Positions 1-10,178 of a stretch of DNA of 64,000 nucleotides are shown piece after piece. Source of the DNA: Dama dama (taxonomy: Eukaryota; Chordata; Mammalia; Artiodactyla; Cervidae). Location of the stretch: NCBI RefSeq assembly GCF_033118175.1, contig NC_083714.1:15872001-15936000 (forward strand). Direction: 5' to 3'. Below the pieces are notes generated by a model that saw nothing but the letters and a program-made list of their open reading frames with translations, was not told the origin of the DNA and did not search any database. Position 1 is the stretch's first letter. Every line of letters begins with the position of its first letter. Both the position numbers and the translations under genes were made by a program.

Positions 1-1746
1 TTTTTCTGATTATATTCCATTATAGATTATTATATAATATTGAATATAGTTCTCTGTGCTATAAGGTAAATCCTTGTTGCTTATCTATTTTATACATAGT
101 AATTTATATTTGTTAATCACATACTCCTAATGTGTCCCTCCCCGCTCCCTCTCCCATATGGTAACCATAAGTTTGTTCTGGCTGTGAGTCTGTTTCTGCT
201 TTGTACAATGTATAGATTCATTTGTATTATATTCTTAGATTTCACTTGTATCTTATACTATTTTTCTTTCTCTGACATACTTCACTAAGTATAATATTTC
301 AATGTCTATCCATGTTGCTGCAAGTGACAATATTTCATTTTGTAAGGCTGGATAATATTTTTGTGTGTGTACATAATTGCATATGTGTGTATATTCCACA
401 TCCTCTTAAACCACTCATCCGCTGATGGGCACTTGAGTTGTTTCCATGTCTTGGCTATTATAAATAGCACTGCTGTGAATGTTGGAGTATCCTTTTGAAT
501 TAGCATTTCATTTTTTGGGAAATATAACCAGGACTGGAATTGTTGGATTATATGGTAGCTCTATTTTTAATTTTTTAAGGAGCCTCCATGATGTTTTCCA
601 CAGTAGCTGTACCAAGTTACATTCCCACCAATAGTGCATGAAGGTTCTCTTTTTTGCACATACTTTTTAGCAATTATTATTGTATACTTTTTGATGATAG
701 CCATTCTGGCTAGTATGAGGTGATATCACATTGTGGTTTTGATTTGAATAGCAATTTTGAGCATCTTTTCAATGCTTCTTTGCCATCTGTATATTTTCTT
801 TGGAAAAATGTCTATTTAGATCTGCTGCCCATTTCTTGATTGGATTGTCTATTTTTTTTCAATATTGAGTTGTATGAACTATTTGTATATTTTTTATTTC
901 AATCCCTTGTTGTTTGTATCATTTGCAAATATTTTGTCCCGTTCTGTAGGTTGACTTTTCATTTTCTTGATTTTTTCCTTCCCTGTGCAAAACTTTTAAG
1001 TTTGATTAGGTCACATGTGTTTATTTTTGCTTTTATTTCTTTTGCCTTGAGAGAGTGATCTAAGAAAATATCATTAACATCAGAAAACAGAGAAGGCAAT
1101 GGCACCCCACTCCAGTACTCTTGCCTAGAAAATCCCATGGACGGAGGAGCCTGGTAGGCTGCGGTCCATGGGGTCACTAAGAGTCGGACACGCCTGAGCG
1201 ACTTCCTTTTCAATTTTCACTTTCATGTATTGGAGAAGGAAATGGCAACCCGCTCCAGTGTTCTTGCCTGGAGAATCCTAGGGACGGGGGAGCCTGGTGG
1301 GCTGCCGTCTATGGGGTCGCACAGAGTCGGACATGACTGAAGCGACTTAGCAGCAGCAGCAGCAGCATGTCAGAAAATGTCTTGCTTGTGTTCTCTTCTA
1401 GGAATTTTATGGTATCAAGTCTTATATTTAGGTCTTTAAACAATTTTGGGTTTATTTTTGTATGCGGTGTGTAGGAGTGTTCTAATTACATTGGTATCCA
1501 TGTAGCCATCCAGATTTTCCAGCACCGTTTGTTGAAGAGATTGTCTTTTCTCCATTGTATTTTTGCCTCCTTTGTTGCAGATTAGTTGGCTGTAGGAGGG
1601 AAGATTTATTTTTAACTCCATTCTGTTCAATTGATCTATGTGTTTGTTTTTGTGCCAGTACCACAGTGTTTTGATCGCTATATCTTTGTAGTATAGTCTG
1701 AAGACTGGAAGGCTTATACTCCAGCTTTGTTCTTTTTCCTCAGGAT
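1..1746 (-). mobile_element. Old L1 LINE, 3' half (3'UTR and ORF2 C-terminal part)
   Basis: The plus strand reads as the reverse complement of an L1 3'UTR followed by degenerate ORF2. Familiar landmarks occur in order: the sequence around the site-of-priming region, the stretch encoding the ORF2 tail (TWKQLKCPSADEWFKRMW on the minus strand at 396-450) and the segment around 1650-1735. Frames are broken by many stops and indels, so this is a dead copy, clearly more diverged than the L1 that follows. It runs off the left window edge and stops at about 1746. A BOV-A2 SINE interrupts it at 1088-1369. Its right end matches the ORF2 position at which the old L1 fragment at 25282 begins. Confidence 0.85.
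1088..1369 (+). mobile_element. BOV-A2 dimeric SINE
   Basis: Two related Bov-A units in tandem, starting GAGAAGGCAATGG and ending in a (CAG)n run, which is the BOV-A2 layout. It is inserted in the old L1. The 8-bp repeat TCAGAAAA at 1080-1087 and 1370-1377 is the likely target-site duplication. Confidence 0.93.
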
Positions 1747-2170
1747 TTTTTTCCCTGTTTTTTTTTTTAATTAATTAATTTTAATTGGGGGATAATTACT
1801 TTGCAACATTGTGGTGGTTTTTACCATACATTGGCATGAATCACTCACAGATACACATGTGTCTCCCCCATCCCGAAACTCCCTCGTACCTCACTCCCCA
1901 CCCCACCCCTCTGAGTTGTCCCAGAGCATGAGCATTGAATGCCCTGCTTCAAACATTGAACTTGAACTGGTCATCTATTTTACATATGGTCAAATGCATG
2001 TTTCAATGCTCTTCTCTCAAATCATCCTACCCTCACCTACTCCCACATAATCCAAAAGTCTGTTCTTTACATCTGTGTCTCTTTTGCTGCCTTGCATATA
2101 GGATCATTGTTATTGTCTTTCTAAATTCCATATATATATACATTAATATATTATATTAGTGTTTCTCTTC

Positions 2171-3538
2171 TTAACATAATTCACTCTGTATAATAGGCTC
2201 CCATTTCATATACCTAATTAGAACTGACTCAAATGCATTCTTTTTTATAGTTGAGTAATATTCCATTGTGTATATGTACCACAACTTCCTTATCCATTCG
2301 TCTGCTGATGGACATCTAGGTTGCTTCCATGTCCTAGCTTGTAGGACAGCAGCTTGCAGCTTGTAACAATGCTGCAATGAACACTGGGGTACATGTGTCC
2401 CTTTCAATTCTGGTTTCCTTGGTGTGTGTGCCCAGCAGTGGAATTGCTGGGTCGTATGGCAGTTCTATTTCCAGTTTTTTAAGGAGTCTCCACACTGTTC
2501 TGCACAGTGGCTATACCAGTTTGCATTCCCACGAGCAGTGTAAGAGGGTTTTCTTTTCACCACATTCTCTCCAGCATTTACTGTTTGTAGACTTTTTGAT
2601 GGTGGCCATTCTGACTGGCGTGACATTATACCTCATTGTGGTTTTGATTTCCATTTCTCTAATAGTAAGTGATGTTGAGCATCTTTTCATGTGTTTATTA
2701 GTAGTACTCTGTATGTCTTCTTTGGAGAAATGTCTGTTTAGTTCTTCAGGCCACTTCATGATTGGGTTGTTCATTTTTCTGGTATTGAGCTGTGTGAGCT
2801 GCTTGTATATTTTAGAAATTAATACTTTGTCAGTTGTTGGTTTTTTTTTTCTTGCTATTATTTTCTCCCATTCTGAAGACTGCCTTTTCACCTACTTATA
2901 GTTTCCTTTGCTGTGCAAAAGCTTTTAAGTTTAACAATGTCACATTTGTTTATTTTTGTTTTTACTTCTATTACTCTGGGAGTGGGTCATAGAAGATCTT
3001 GCTGTGATTTATATCAGAGAATGTTCTGCCTATGTTTTCCTTTAAGAGTTTTATAATGTCTGGTCTTACATTTAGATCTTTAATCCACTTAGAGTTTATT
3101 TTTGTGTATGGTGTTACAAATTATTCTAGTTTTATTCTTTTGCAGGTGGTTGACCAGCTTTCCCAGCACCACTTGTTAAAGAGATTGTCTTTTCTCCATT
3201 GTATATTTTTGCCTCATTTGTCAAAGATAAGGTGTCTGTAGATGCGTGAATTTAATCTCTGGGCTTTCTCTTTTGTTCTGTCGATCTATATTTCTGTCTT
3301 TGTGCCAGTACCATACTGTCTTGATGACTGTAGCTTTGTAGTGTAGTATGAAGTCAGAAAGGTTGATTCCTCCAGCTCCATTTTTGTTTCTCGAGATTGC
3401 TTTGGCTATTCGAGTTTTGTGTTTCCTTAGAAAGTGTGAAATTATTTGTTCTAGTTCTGTGAAGAATAACATTGGTATCCTGATAATAGGGATTGCATTA
3501 AATCCATAGATTGCTTTGGGTAGTATACTCATTTTCAC
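2171..3538 (-). pseudogene. L1 ORF2 C-terminal fragment (decayed)
   Basis: Broken frames on the minus strand encode recognisable L1 ORF2 C-terminal sequence: WSWECKLV-type and cysteine-containing segments at 2511-2891 (KCWRECGEKKTLLHC) and a stretch around 3221-3538 with ISRNKNGAGGINLSDF. In an active L1 this part of ORF2 lies downstream of the reverse transcriptase and contains the C-rich domain. Several stops and frame changes separate the blocks, so no full protein can be made. Confidence 0.85.
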
Positions 3539-3630
3539 TATACTGATTCTTCCAATCCTTGGAAGTGGTATATTTCTCTATCTACTTGTGCCATCTTTGA
3601 TTTCTTTCATCAATGGTTTATCATTTTCAA

Positions 3631-3651
3631 TATATAGGTATTTTATTTCTT
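3631..3651. repeat. Target-site duplication, left copy (21 bp)
   Basis: A 21-bp sequence beginning TATATAGGTA and ending TTTCTT is repeated perfectly at 5785-5805. The two copies flank the inserted L1 5'UTR and belong to the ORF2 of the outer L1. On the minus strand the repeat starts AAGAAATAAAA, as expected of L1 endonuclease target sites. Confidence 0.93.
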
Positions 3652-4269
3652 GAGATGGGTCTATGTGTTAGGTGTGACCTTGGGCAGCCTGTATGTTGAT
3701 GTTCAGGGCTATGTTCCTGCGTTGCTGGAGAATTTGCGTGGTATGTCTTGCTCTAAAACTTATTGGCTCTTGTGTGGTGGTTGGTTTCAGTGTAGGTATG
3801 GAGGCTTTTGGACAGTCACTTATTACTTAAAGTTCCTTGTAGTCAGGAGTTTTCTGGTGTTCTCAGGTTTTGGGCTTAAGTCTCCTGCCTCTGGATTTCA
3901 GTTTTATTCTTCCTGTAGTCTCAGGACTTCTCCAACTATGCAGCCCTGATAAGAAAACTTCTAGGTTAATGGCTAAAAGATTCTCCCCCGTTAGGGACAC
4001 CCAGAGAGGTTCACAGAGTCACATGAAGAAGAGGAGAGGGAGGAGGGAGATAGAGATGAACAGGAGGAGGAAAAGGGGGACTCAAGAGGAGAGAGACAGA
4101 TCTACACAGCTGTCTGTTCCCAGAGTGTTCTCCGTAGCCCAGTCACCTACAAAGATTCACAGAATTGGATTGGGAAGAGAAGGGGAAAGGAGGAAATAGA
4201 GGTGTTCTGAGGTAGAAAACAGAGAGTCAAGATTGGGAGAGAATAATCTTCAGTTTAAAAATAGGGCTT

Positions 4270-4660
4270 CTCTTCTTTTTTTTTTTTTTGTAAGGTTATA
4301 GTGTATTGAAAATGAAAATTAAGGAGTAGTAGAGGAGTACTAGAGGACTTTAAAAGAAATAAGAGAAAAAGAAAAATAGAAAATAGAAGAGAAAAAGGAA
4401 AGAAAAAAAGAAAAAAAAGAAAGAAAAAGAAAAAAAAAAGAAAAAAAAAGAAAAAAAAAAGGAAAAAAAAAATTTTTTTTTCCCCCTAATTAAAAAATCG
4501 TAAAAGTCTATGGAAATGAAAGTTAAGGAGTAATGGGGGAGTAATAGGGGATTTTAAAGGAAAATAAAAGAGAAAAAATAAAAAAGAAAAAAGAAAAAAA
4601 GAAAAAAAAATTAAAAAAAGAGAAAAAAGTAAAATTATATCTAGGAGTTTCTCTGGAGCT
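4270..4660. repeat. A/G-rich low-complexity tract
   Basis: Runs of A broken by single G (GAAAA-type units) interspersed with a short T run and a CCCCC. This is an internal part of the ruminant L1 5'UTR rather than an independent microsatellite. A related A-rich stretch is present in the outer L1 5'UTR near 9420-9620. Confidence 0.8.
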
Positions 4661-4839
4661 GTTGCGGTCAGTGTGGGTTCGGCTCAGTTTCAGATAGCTC
4701 CTCGTTCCAGCTTACGCTTCTCGATATCTACAGGCTCCTCCGGTGTAGTCAATGTTTCCTAGAGGGATTTTAATCTGTTGCACCAGTCCCTTCTGAAGCG
4801 GTTCCCTTTGTTTATTTGGCTTCTGTTTGCTGGTCTCTT

Positions 4840-5560
4840 CAGAGCCTCATTTCCGCCCTGACACAGGCGGCCGGAGGTGGACTCTTATTCAGGTAGCTAG
4901 TTCCGTCGCTCTGCGGGGAGGGGCTTGCGCCGTGGGGCTTGCGCCGCGGGGATGGGCTGGGGCTGCCAGGAGGGGCTGACGCTGCTCTCTCCTCTGCGCT
5001 GCTCAGGCTCCCGGCTGTTCTATATGGAGCGCGCCCCGCGCTGCGCGAGGTTCCAGCCCTCGGGTGTTCCACAAAAGCGCGGAGGGAAAAGCTGAGCCTG
5101 CTCTCAGTGCCTTCCCCGTCAGAGCGGTCCAGGCAGCCAGGGGCTTGGTGAGCGCACCCCTCCTAGGTGTGGCGCGCCCACTCCCTTCCGCGGACCCAGT
5201 CTCAGTTTCCGCTGGCGCCAGTCGGGTGCGCGCGCCTTCTGCCCTCTGCGTCCCCAGCCCCAGTCCCCGACCGCGCTGGTCGGGTGCCTGCGCCCTGTGT
5301 CTCGCCGCGACCTTCCCCTCCCCCCTGCCTCCTGCCTCCGGCGGGGCTGGGCCGGTCCGCAGCCTGCGAGCTCCTCTCTGGACCCTCTCGGTCTCTTTGT
5401 TCTGCGAACGGCCGGCAGTGTGTTCGGGCCGGCTAATTTACTCTCTCTCCTTTGGTCTCCCACAGTTCAAGTTGGCAACTCACAGAAGCTCCCTCCGATT
5501 GTCCTCAGGGCACTCAGGCCCGGACCCTACCCCAAGCAATGCCGCCTAAGAGCTCCCGGG
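4840..5560. promoter_or_regulatory. CpG-rich L1 promoter segment
   Basis: This is by far the most GC- and CpG-dense stretch of the window, with many intact CG dinucleotides (for example around 4920-5060 and 5160-5420). It corresponds to the 5' half of the L1 5'UTR, which carries the internal RNA polymerase II promoter in mammalian L1s. The equivalent part of the outer L1 (10300-11300) has visibly lost most CpGs. Activity is inferred from family knowledge only. Confidence 0.6.
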
Positions 5561-5765
5561 ACAGATCTCCGTCCTTAGCTCTTTTGTCTCACTTTTTATC
5601 TTTTATATTTTGTCCTACCTCCTTTCGAAGACAATGGGCTGCTTTTCTGGGCGCCTGATGACCTCAGCTAGCGATCAGAAGTTGTTTTGCGAAGTTTGCT
5701 CTGTGTTCAGTTATTCTTTTGATGAATTTGTAGGAGAGAAAGTGGTCTCCCCGTCCTACTCCTCC

Positions 5766-5774
5766 GCCATCTTG
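5766..5774 (-). promoter_or_regulatory. YY1-like site at the L1 5' end
   Basis: The plus strand has GCCATCTTG, so the minus strand reads CAAGATGGC starting about 11 bases from the L1 5' terminus at 5784. Human L1 has a YY1 site with this core at a very similar position, where it guides accurate transcription start. Here the core is intact. In the outer L1 the corresponding site near 11606-11616 is partly altered. Confidence 0.5.
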
Positions 5775-5784
5775 GCTCCTCCCC

Positions 5785-5805
5785 TATATAGGTATTTTAT
5801 TTCTT
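5785..5805. repeat. Target-site duplication, right copy (21 bp)
   Basis: Identical to 3631-3651. Immediately right of it the ORF2 sequence of the outer L1 resumes without loss, which defines the right edge of the nested insertion. Confidence 0.93.
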
Positions 5806-8150
5806 TAGGTAAATTTGTTTCTACGTATCTTATTCTTTTCATTGCAGTGGTGAATGGGATTGTTTCTTTAATTTCAATTTCTGTTTTTTCAGGTAGTGTA
5901 TAGAAATGCAAGGGATTTCTCTGTGTTAATTTTATATCCTGCAACTTTAATATATTCATTGATTAATTCTAGCAATTTTCTCATGGAGTCTTTAGGGTTT
6001 TCTATGTAGAGGATCATGTCATCTGCAAACAGTGAAACTTTTACTTCTTTTCCAATCTTGATTTCTTTTATTTCTTTTTCTTCTTTGATTGCTCTGGCTA
6101 GGGCTTCCAAAAGTATGTTGAATAGTAGTGGTGAGAATGTAAACCCTTGTCTTGTTCCTGATTTTAGAGGAAATGTTTTCAATTTTTTACATTGAGGATA
6201 ATTCTTTTGATTTTTTTTTTCATTTGCTCTGGGTTTGTTGTATATGGATTTTACTATTTTGAGGTATGTTCCTTGTATGCCTGCTTTCTGGAGAATTTTT
6301 TTTTTATCATAAATGAGTGTTGAATTTTGTCAAAGGATTTCTCTGTGTCTATTGAGATAATCATATGGTTTTTATCTTTCAATTTGTTAATGTGATGTAT
6401 CACATTGATTTGCAAATATTGATTAATCCATGCATCCTTGGAATAAAGCACACTTGATCATGATGTGTGATCTTTTTAATATGTTTTTGGATTCTGTTCT
6501 CTAGAATTTTGTTAAGGAATTTTGCATTTATGTTCATCAGTGATATTGGCCTGTGGTTTTCTTTTATGTAGCATCTTTGTCTCGTTTTGGTATTAGGGTG
6601 ATGATGGCCTCATAGAATGAGTTTGGAAGTTTACCTTCCTCTGCAGTTTTCTGGAAGAGTTTGAGTAGGATAGGTCTTAGCTCTTCTCTGAATTTTTGGT
6701 AGAATTCACCTGTGAAGCCATCTGGTCCTGGGCTTTTGTTTGTTTTAAGATTTCTTATTACAGTTTTGTTTTCATGCTTGTGCTGGGTCTGGCCAGATTT
6801 TCCATTTCTTCCTGGTTCAGTTTTGGAAGGTTATACTTTTCTAAGAATTTGTCCATTTCTTTTATGTTGTCCATTTTTTTTTTTTTTTTGGCATCTAATT
6901 CCTCATTGTAGTCTCTTATGATCCTTTGTATTTTTGTGTTGTCTGTTGTGAATTCTCCATTTTCATTTCTAAATTTATTGATTTGCTTCTTCTCCCTTTT
7001 TTTCTTGATGAGTCTGGCTAATGGTTTGTCTATTTTATTTATCTTCTCAAAGAACCAGTTTTAGTTTTGTTGACCTTTTCTACAGTCATCTTCATTTCTT
7101 TTTCATTTATTCCTGCCCTAATTTTTATGATTTCTTTCCTTATACTAATTTTGGGGTTCTTCTGTTCTTTTTCTAGTTGCTTTAGATGTAAAATAATGTT
7201 GTTTATTTGATGTTTCTCTTGTTTCTTGAGCTAGGTTTGTATTGCTATGAATCTCCCTCTTAGCTCTGCTTTTACTGAATCTGATAGGGTTTGTGTTGTC
7301 TATTCATTTTCATTTCTTTCTATGCATATTTTAATTTCATTTTTTATTTCTTCCATGATTTGTTGGTTATTCAGAAGCATGTTGTTCAGCCTACATATGT
7401 TTGTACTTTTTCATAGTTTTTTTCCCCCCTGTAGTTGACATTTAATCTTACCACATTGTGATCAGAAAAGACCCTTGGAATGATTGCAACTTTTTTAGAT
7501 TTACCAAGGCTAGATTTATGGCCCAGGATATGATCTATTCTGGAGAATGTTCAGTGTGCACTTGAGAAAAAGGTGAAATCCATTGTTTGTGGGTGAAATG
7601 CCCTTTAGATATCAATTAGGTCTAACTGGTCCATTATACCATTTAAAGTTTGTGTTTCCTTGGTAATTTCCTCTTTGGTTGATCTATACATAGGTGTGAG
7701 TGGGGTATTAAAGTACCCCACTATTATTGTGTTACTGTTAATTTTCCCTTTCATACTTGTTAGCATTTGCCTTATGTATTGTGGTGCTCCTATGTTGGGT
7801 ACATATATATTTATAATTGTTATATCTTCTCAGATAGGTCTTTTAATCATTTTGTAGTGTCTTTCTTTGTCTCTCATCATGTTCTTTATTTCAAAGTCTA
7901 TTTTATCTGATATGAGTATTGCTACTCCTGCTTTCTATTGGTCTCCATTTGGGTGAAATATCTTTTTCAGCCCTTCACTTTCAGTCTGTATGTGTCCCTA
8001 GATTTGAGGTGGGTCTCTTGTAGGCAGCATATATAGGGGTGTTATTTTTGTATCCATTTAGCCAGTCTTTGTCTTTTGGTTGGATCATTTAACCCATTTA
8101 CATTTAAGGCAATTGTTGATAAGTATGATTCTGTTACCATTCACTTTGTT
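5806..8150 (-). pseudogene. L1 ORF2 N-terminal and reverse transcriptase region (decayed)
   Basis: Continuation of the outer L1 ORF2 upstream of the nested insert. On the minus strand the reverse transcriptase block with FADDMILYIENPKD and the following LLELINEYIKVAGYKIN is readable at about 5950-6060. Sequence toward 8000 corresponds to the ORF2 N-terminal endonuclease part. Multiple stops and indels break it into short frames. Confidence 0.8.
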
Positions 8151-8199
8151 GTTGTAAGTTCGTTTTCATAAACCTTTCTGTGTTTCCTGTCTAGAGAAG

Positions 8200-9060
8200 A
8201 TCCTTTAGCATTTGTTGAAGAACTGGTTTGGTGGTGCTGAATTCTCTCAGCTTTTGCTTGTCTGTAAAACTTTTGATTTCTTTGTCATATCTGAATGAGA
8301 TCCTTGCTTGGTAGAGTAATTTTGGTTGTAGGTTTTTCTCTTTCATCACTTTAATTGTATCCTGCCATTCCCTTCTAGCCTGAAGAGTTTCTACTGAAAG
8401 CTGTTATCCTTATGGAGATCCCTTTGTGTGTTATTTGTTGTTTTTACCTTCCTGCTTTTAGTATTTGCTCTTTGTGTTTAATTTTTGTTAGTTTGAATAA
8501 TATGTGTCTTGGGGTGTTTCACCTAGGGTTTATCCTGTTTGGGACTCTCTGGGATTCTTGGACTTGGATTGCTACTTCCTTCCTCATTTTAGGGAAATTT
8601 TCAATTATTGTCTCCTTGAGTATTTTCTCATGCCCTTTCTTTCTGTCTTCTTCTTCTGGGAAACCTATGATTCAAATGTTGGGGCATTTAACATTGTTCC
8701 AGAGGTCTTTGAGGTTGTCGTAATTTCTCTTAATTCTTTTTTCCTTTTTCCTCTCTGCTTAATTTACTTCCAGCATTCTGACTTCCACCTCACTTATCCC
8801 CCTTTCTGCCACAGTTATTCTACTCTTTCTTCCCTCCAGAGTGTTTTTTATCTCAGTTATTTCATTGTTCATTATTGATTGACTCTTCTTTATTTCTTCT
8901 AGGTCCTTGTTAAACATTTCCTGCATCTTCTTAGTGCTTGTCTCTAGTCTATCTGTAATCCATTTTTTAAAAACTTTTGGATCATCTTTACTATCATTCT
9001 TCTGAATTCTTTTTTGGATAGACTCCCTATCGCCTCCTCTTTGGTTTGGTTTGGTGGGTT
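8200..9060 (-). pseudogene. L1 ORF1 region (decayed)
   Basis: The plus strand is the reverse complement of L1 ORF1, the RNA-binding coiled-coil protein. The block at 8400-8720 corresponds to the conserved central RNA-binding part and the coiled-coil part lies toward 8800-9000. No reading frame survives across it. Confidence 0.7.
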
Positions 9061-9762
9061 TTTATTATGTTCCTTCACCTGCTGAATATTTCTCTGCCTT
9101 TTCATTTTGTTTAGATTGCTGTGCTTGGGGTTCCCTTTCGGCAGGCTGGAAGGTCGTGGTTCCTCTTAATTGTGGAGTCTGTTCCCTCTAGGTGGAGTTG
9201 GACCAGTGACTTTTCAAGGTTTCCTGGTTGGGGAAACTTGTATCTGTGTTCTGGTGGGATAGAACTTAGAAGAGAAGAGGGAGGAAGGAGATAGAGGTGA
9301 CACAGAGGAGAAAAGGAAGAGTCAAAAGGGGAGAGAGCAATCAAGTCAGTAATCAAATCCCTAAGTGAAAATGGATATTGAAGACTAGATTCTTAAAGGT
9401 AAAAAACTGAGAACAAATATCAAAAGCAAAGATTAAAACCTAGAATAGAGTTTAGACTCTCAAAAATATAATATAAAAAATACATAACAGAATTGATCAC
9501 TAAAATTACATGTATATGGAATTTGTTTTTAAAAAATACAGTTTTTTTTAAAGATAATAGTAGGATAAATAAATAAATAAAAGTAAAGGAGTAATAAGGA
9601 ACTAAAAGTTTTAAAAAATTGAAAAGTGATAATAGTAAAAATATATCTAGGAGTTTCTCTGGAGCTCTTGTGGGCAGTGTGGGGTCAGTTCAGTGTCAGA
9701 TAGTCCCTTGTTCCAGCTTGTACATGTTCTCAAGGTCTGTAGGTGCCCCTCAAATGCACAGT

Positions 9763-10178
9763 TCAGTTCAGTCACTCAGTCATGTCCGACTCTTTGGCTT
9801 CTCTGTCCATCACCAACTCCTGAAGCTTATTCAAACTCATATCCATTGAGTCAGTGATGCCATCCAACCACCTCATCTTCTGTCATCCCCTTTTCCTCCT
9901 GCCTTCAATCTTTCCCAGCATCAAGGTCTTTTCCAAGGAGTCAGTTCTTCACATCAGGTAGCCAAAATGTTGGAGTTTCAGCTTCAACATCAGTCCTTCC
10001 AATGAATATTCAAGACTGATTTCCTTTAGGATGGACTGGTTGGATCTCCTTGCAGTCCAAGGGACTCTCAAAAATTTTCTCCAACACCATAATTCAAAAG
10101 CGTCAATTCTTCAGTGCTTAGCTTTCTTTATGGTCCAAGTCTCACATCCATACGTGACTGCTTGAAAAACCATAGCTT
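9763..10178 (-). mobile_element. BovB / ART2-type fragment inside the L1 5'UTR
   Basis: Starts with the BovB 3'-terminal AGTTCAGTTCAG motif (seen in reverse) and continues with the BovB ORF C-terminal region. The 8-bp repeat TGCACAGT at 9755-9762 and 10179-10186 is a plausible target-site duplication. The L1 5'UTR resumes on the right. Confidence 0.85.

Larger units (their letters stand above)
3652..5784 (-). mobile_element. L1 5'UTR-only insertion nested in L1 ORF2
   Basis: The insert reads on the minus strand from a canonical L1 5' terminus (GGGGAGGAGCCAAGATGG at 5784) through a CpG-rich promoter half (about 5560-4840), an A/G-rich middle (about 4660-4270) and the distal 5'UTR, then stops at 3652. 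It contains no ORF1, ORF2 or 3'UTR. No A-tail separates its end from the duplicated target. It aligns by eye to the 5'UTR of the outer L1 at 9270-11625 but is better preserved, for example in the shared AAAATATATCTAGGAGTTTC segment near 4630 and 9640. A perfect 21-bp target-site duplication shows that it arrived by an insertion event after the outer L1. Confidence 0.85.

Noticed and set aside
2377..2901. A 174-codon plus-strand frame with hydrophobic segments
   Set aside because: It is the complement of L1 ORF2. The same antisense frame recurs in the other L1 copies (23482-24429 and 34966-35538), which explains its apparent conservation.
5064..5549. A 161-codon frame in the GC-rich segment, plus overlapping frames on both strands
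   Set aside because: It lies within the CpG-rich L1 5'UTR, where low stop-codon frequency produces long frames. The predicted peptides are low complexity (Pro/Ser/Ala/Arg rich) and no domain is recognisable.
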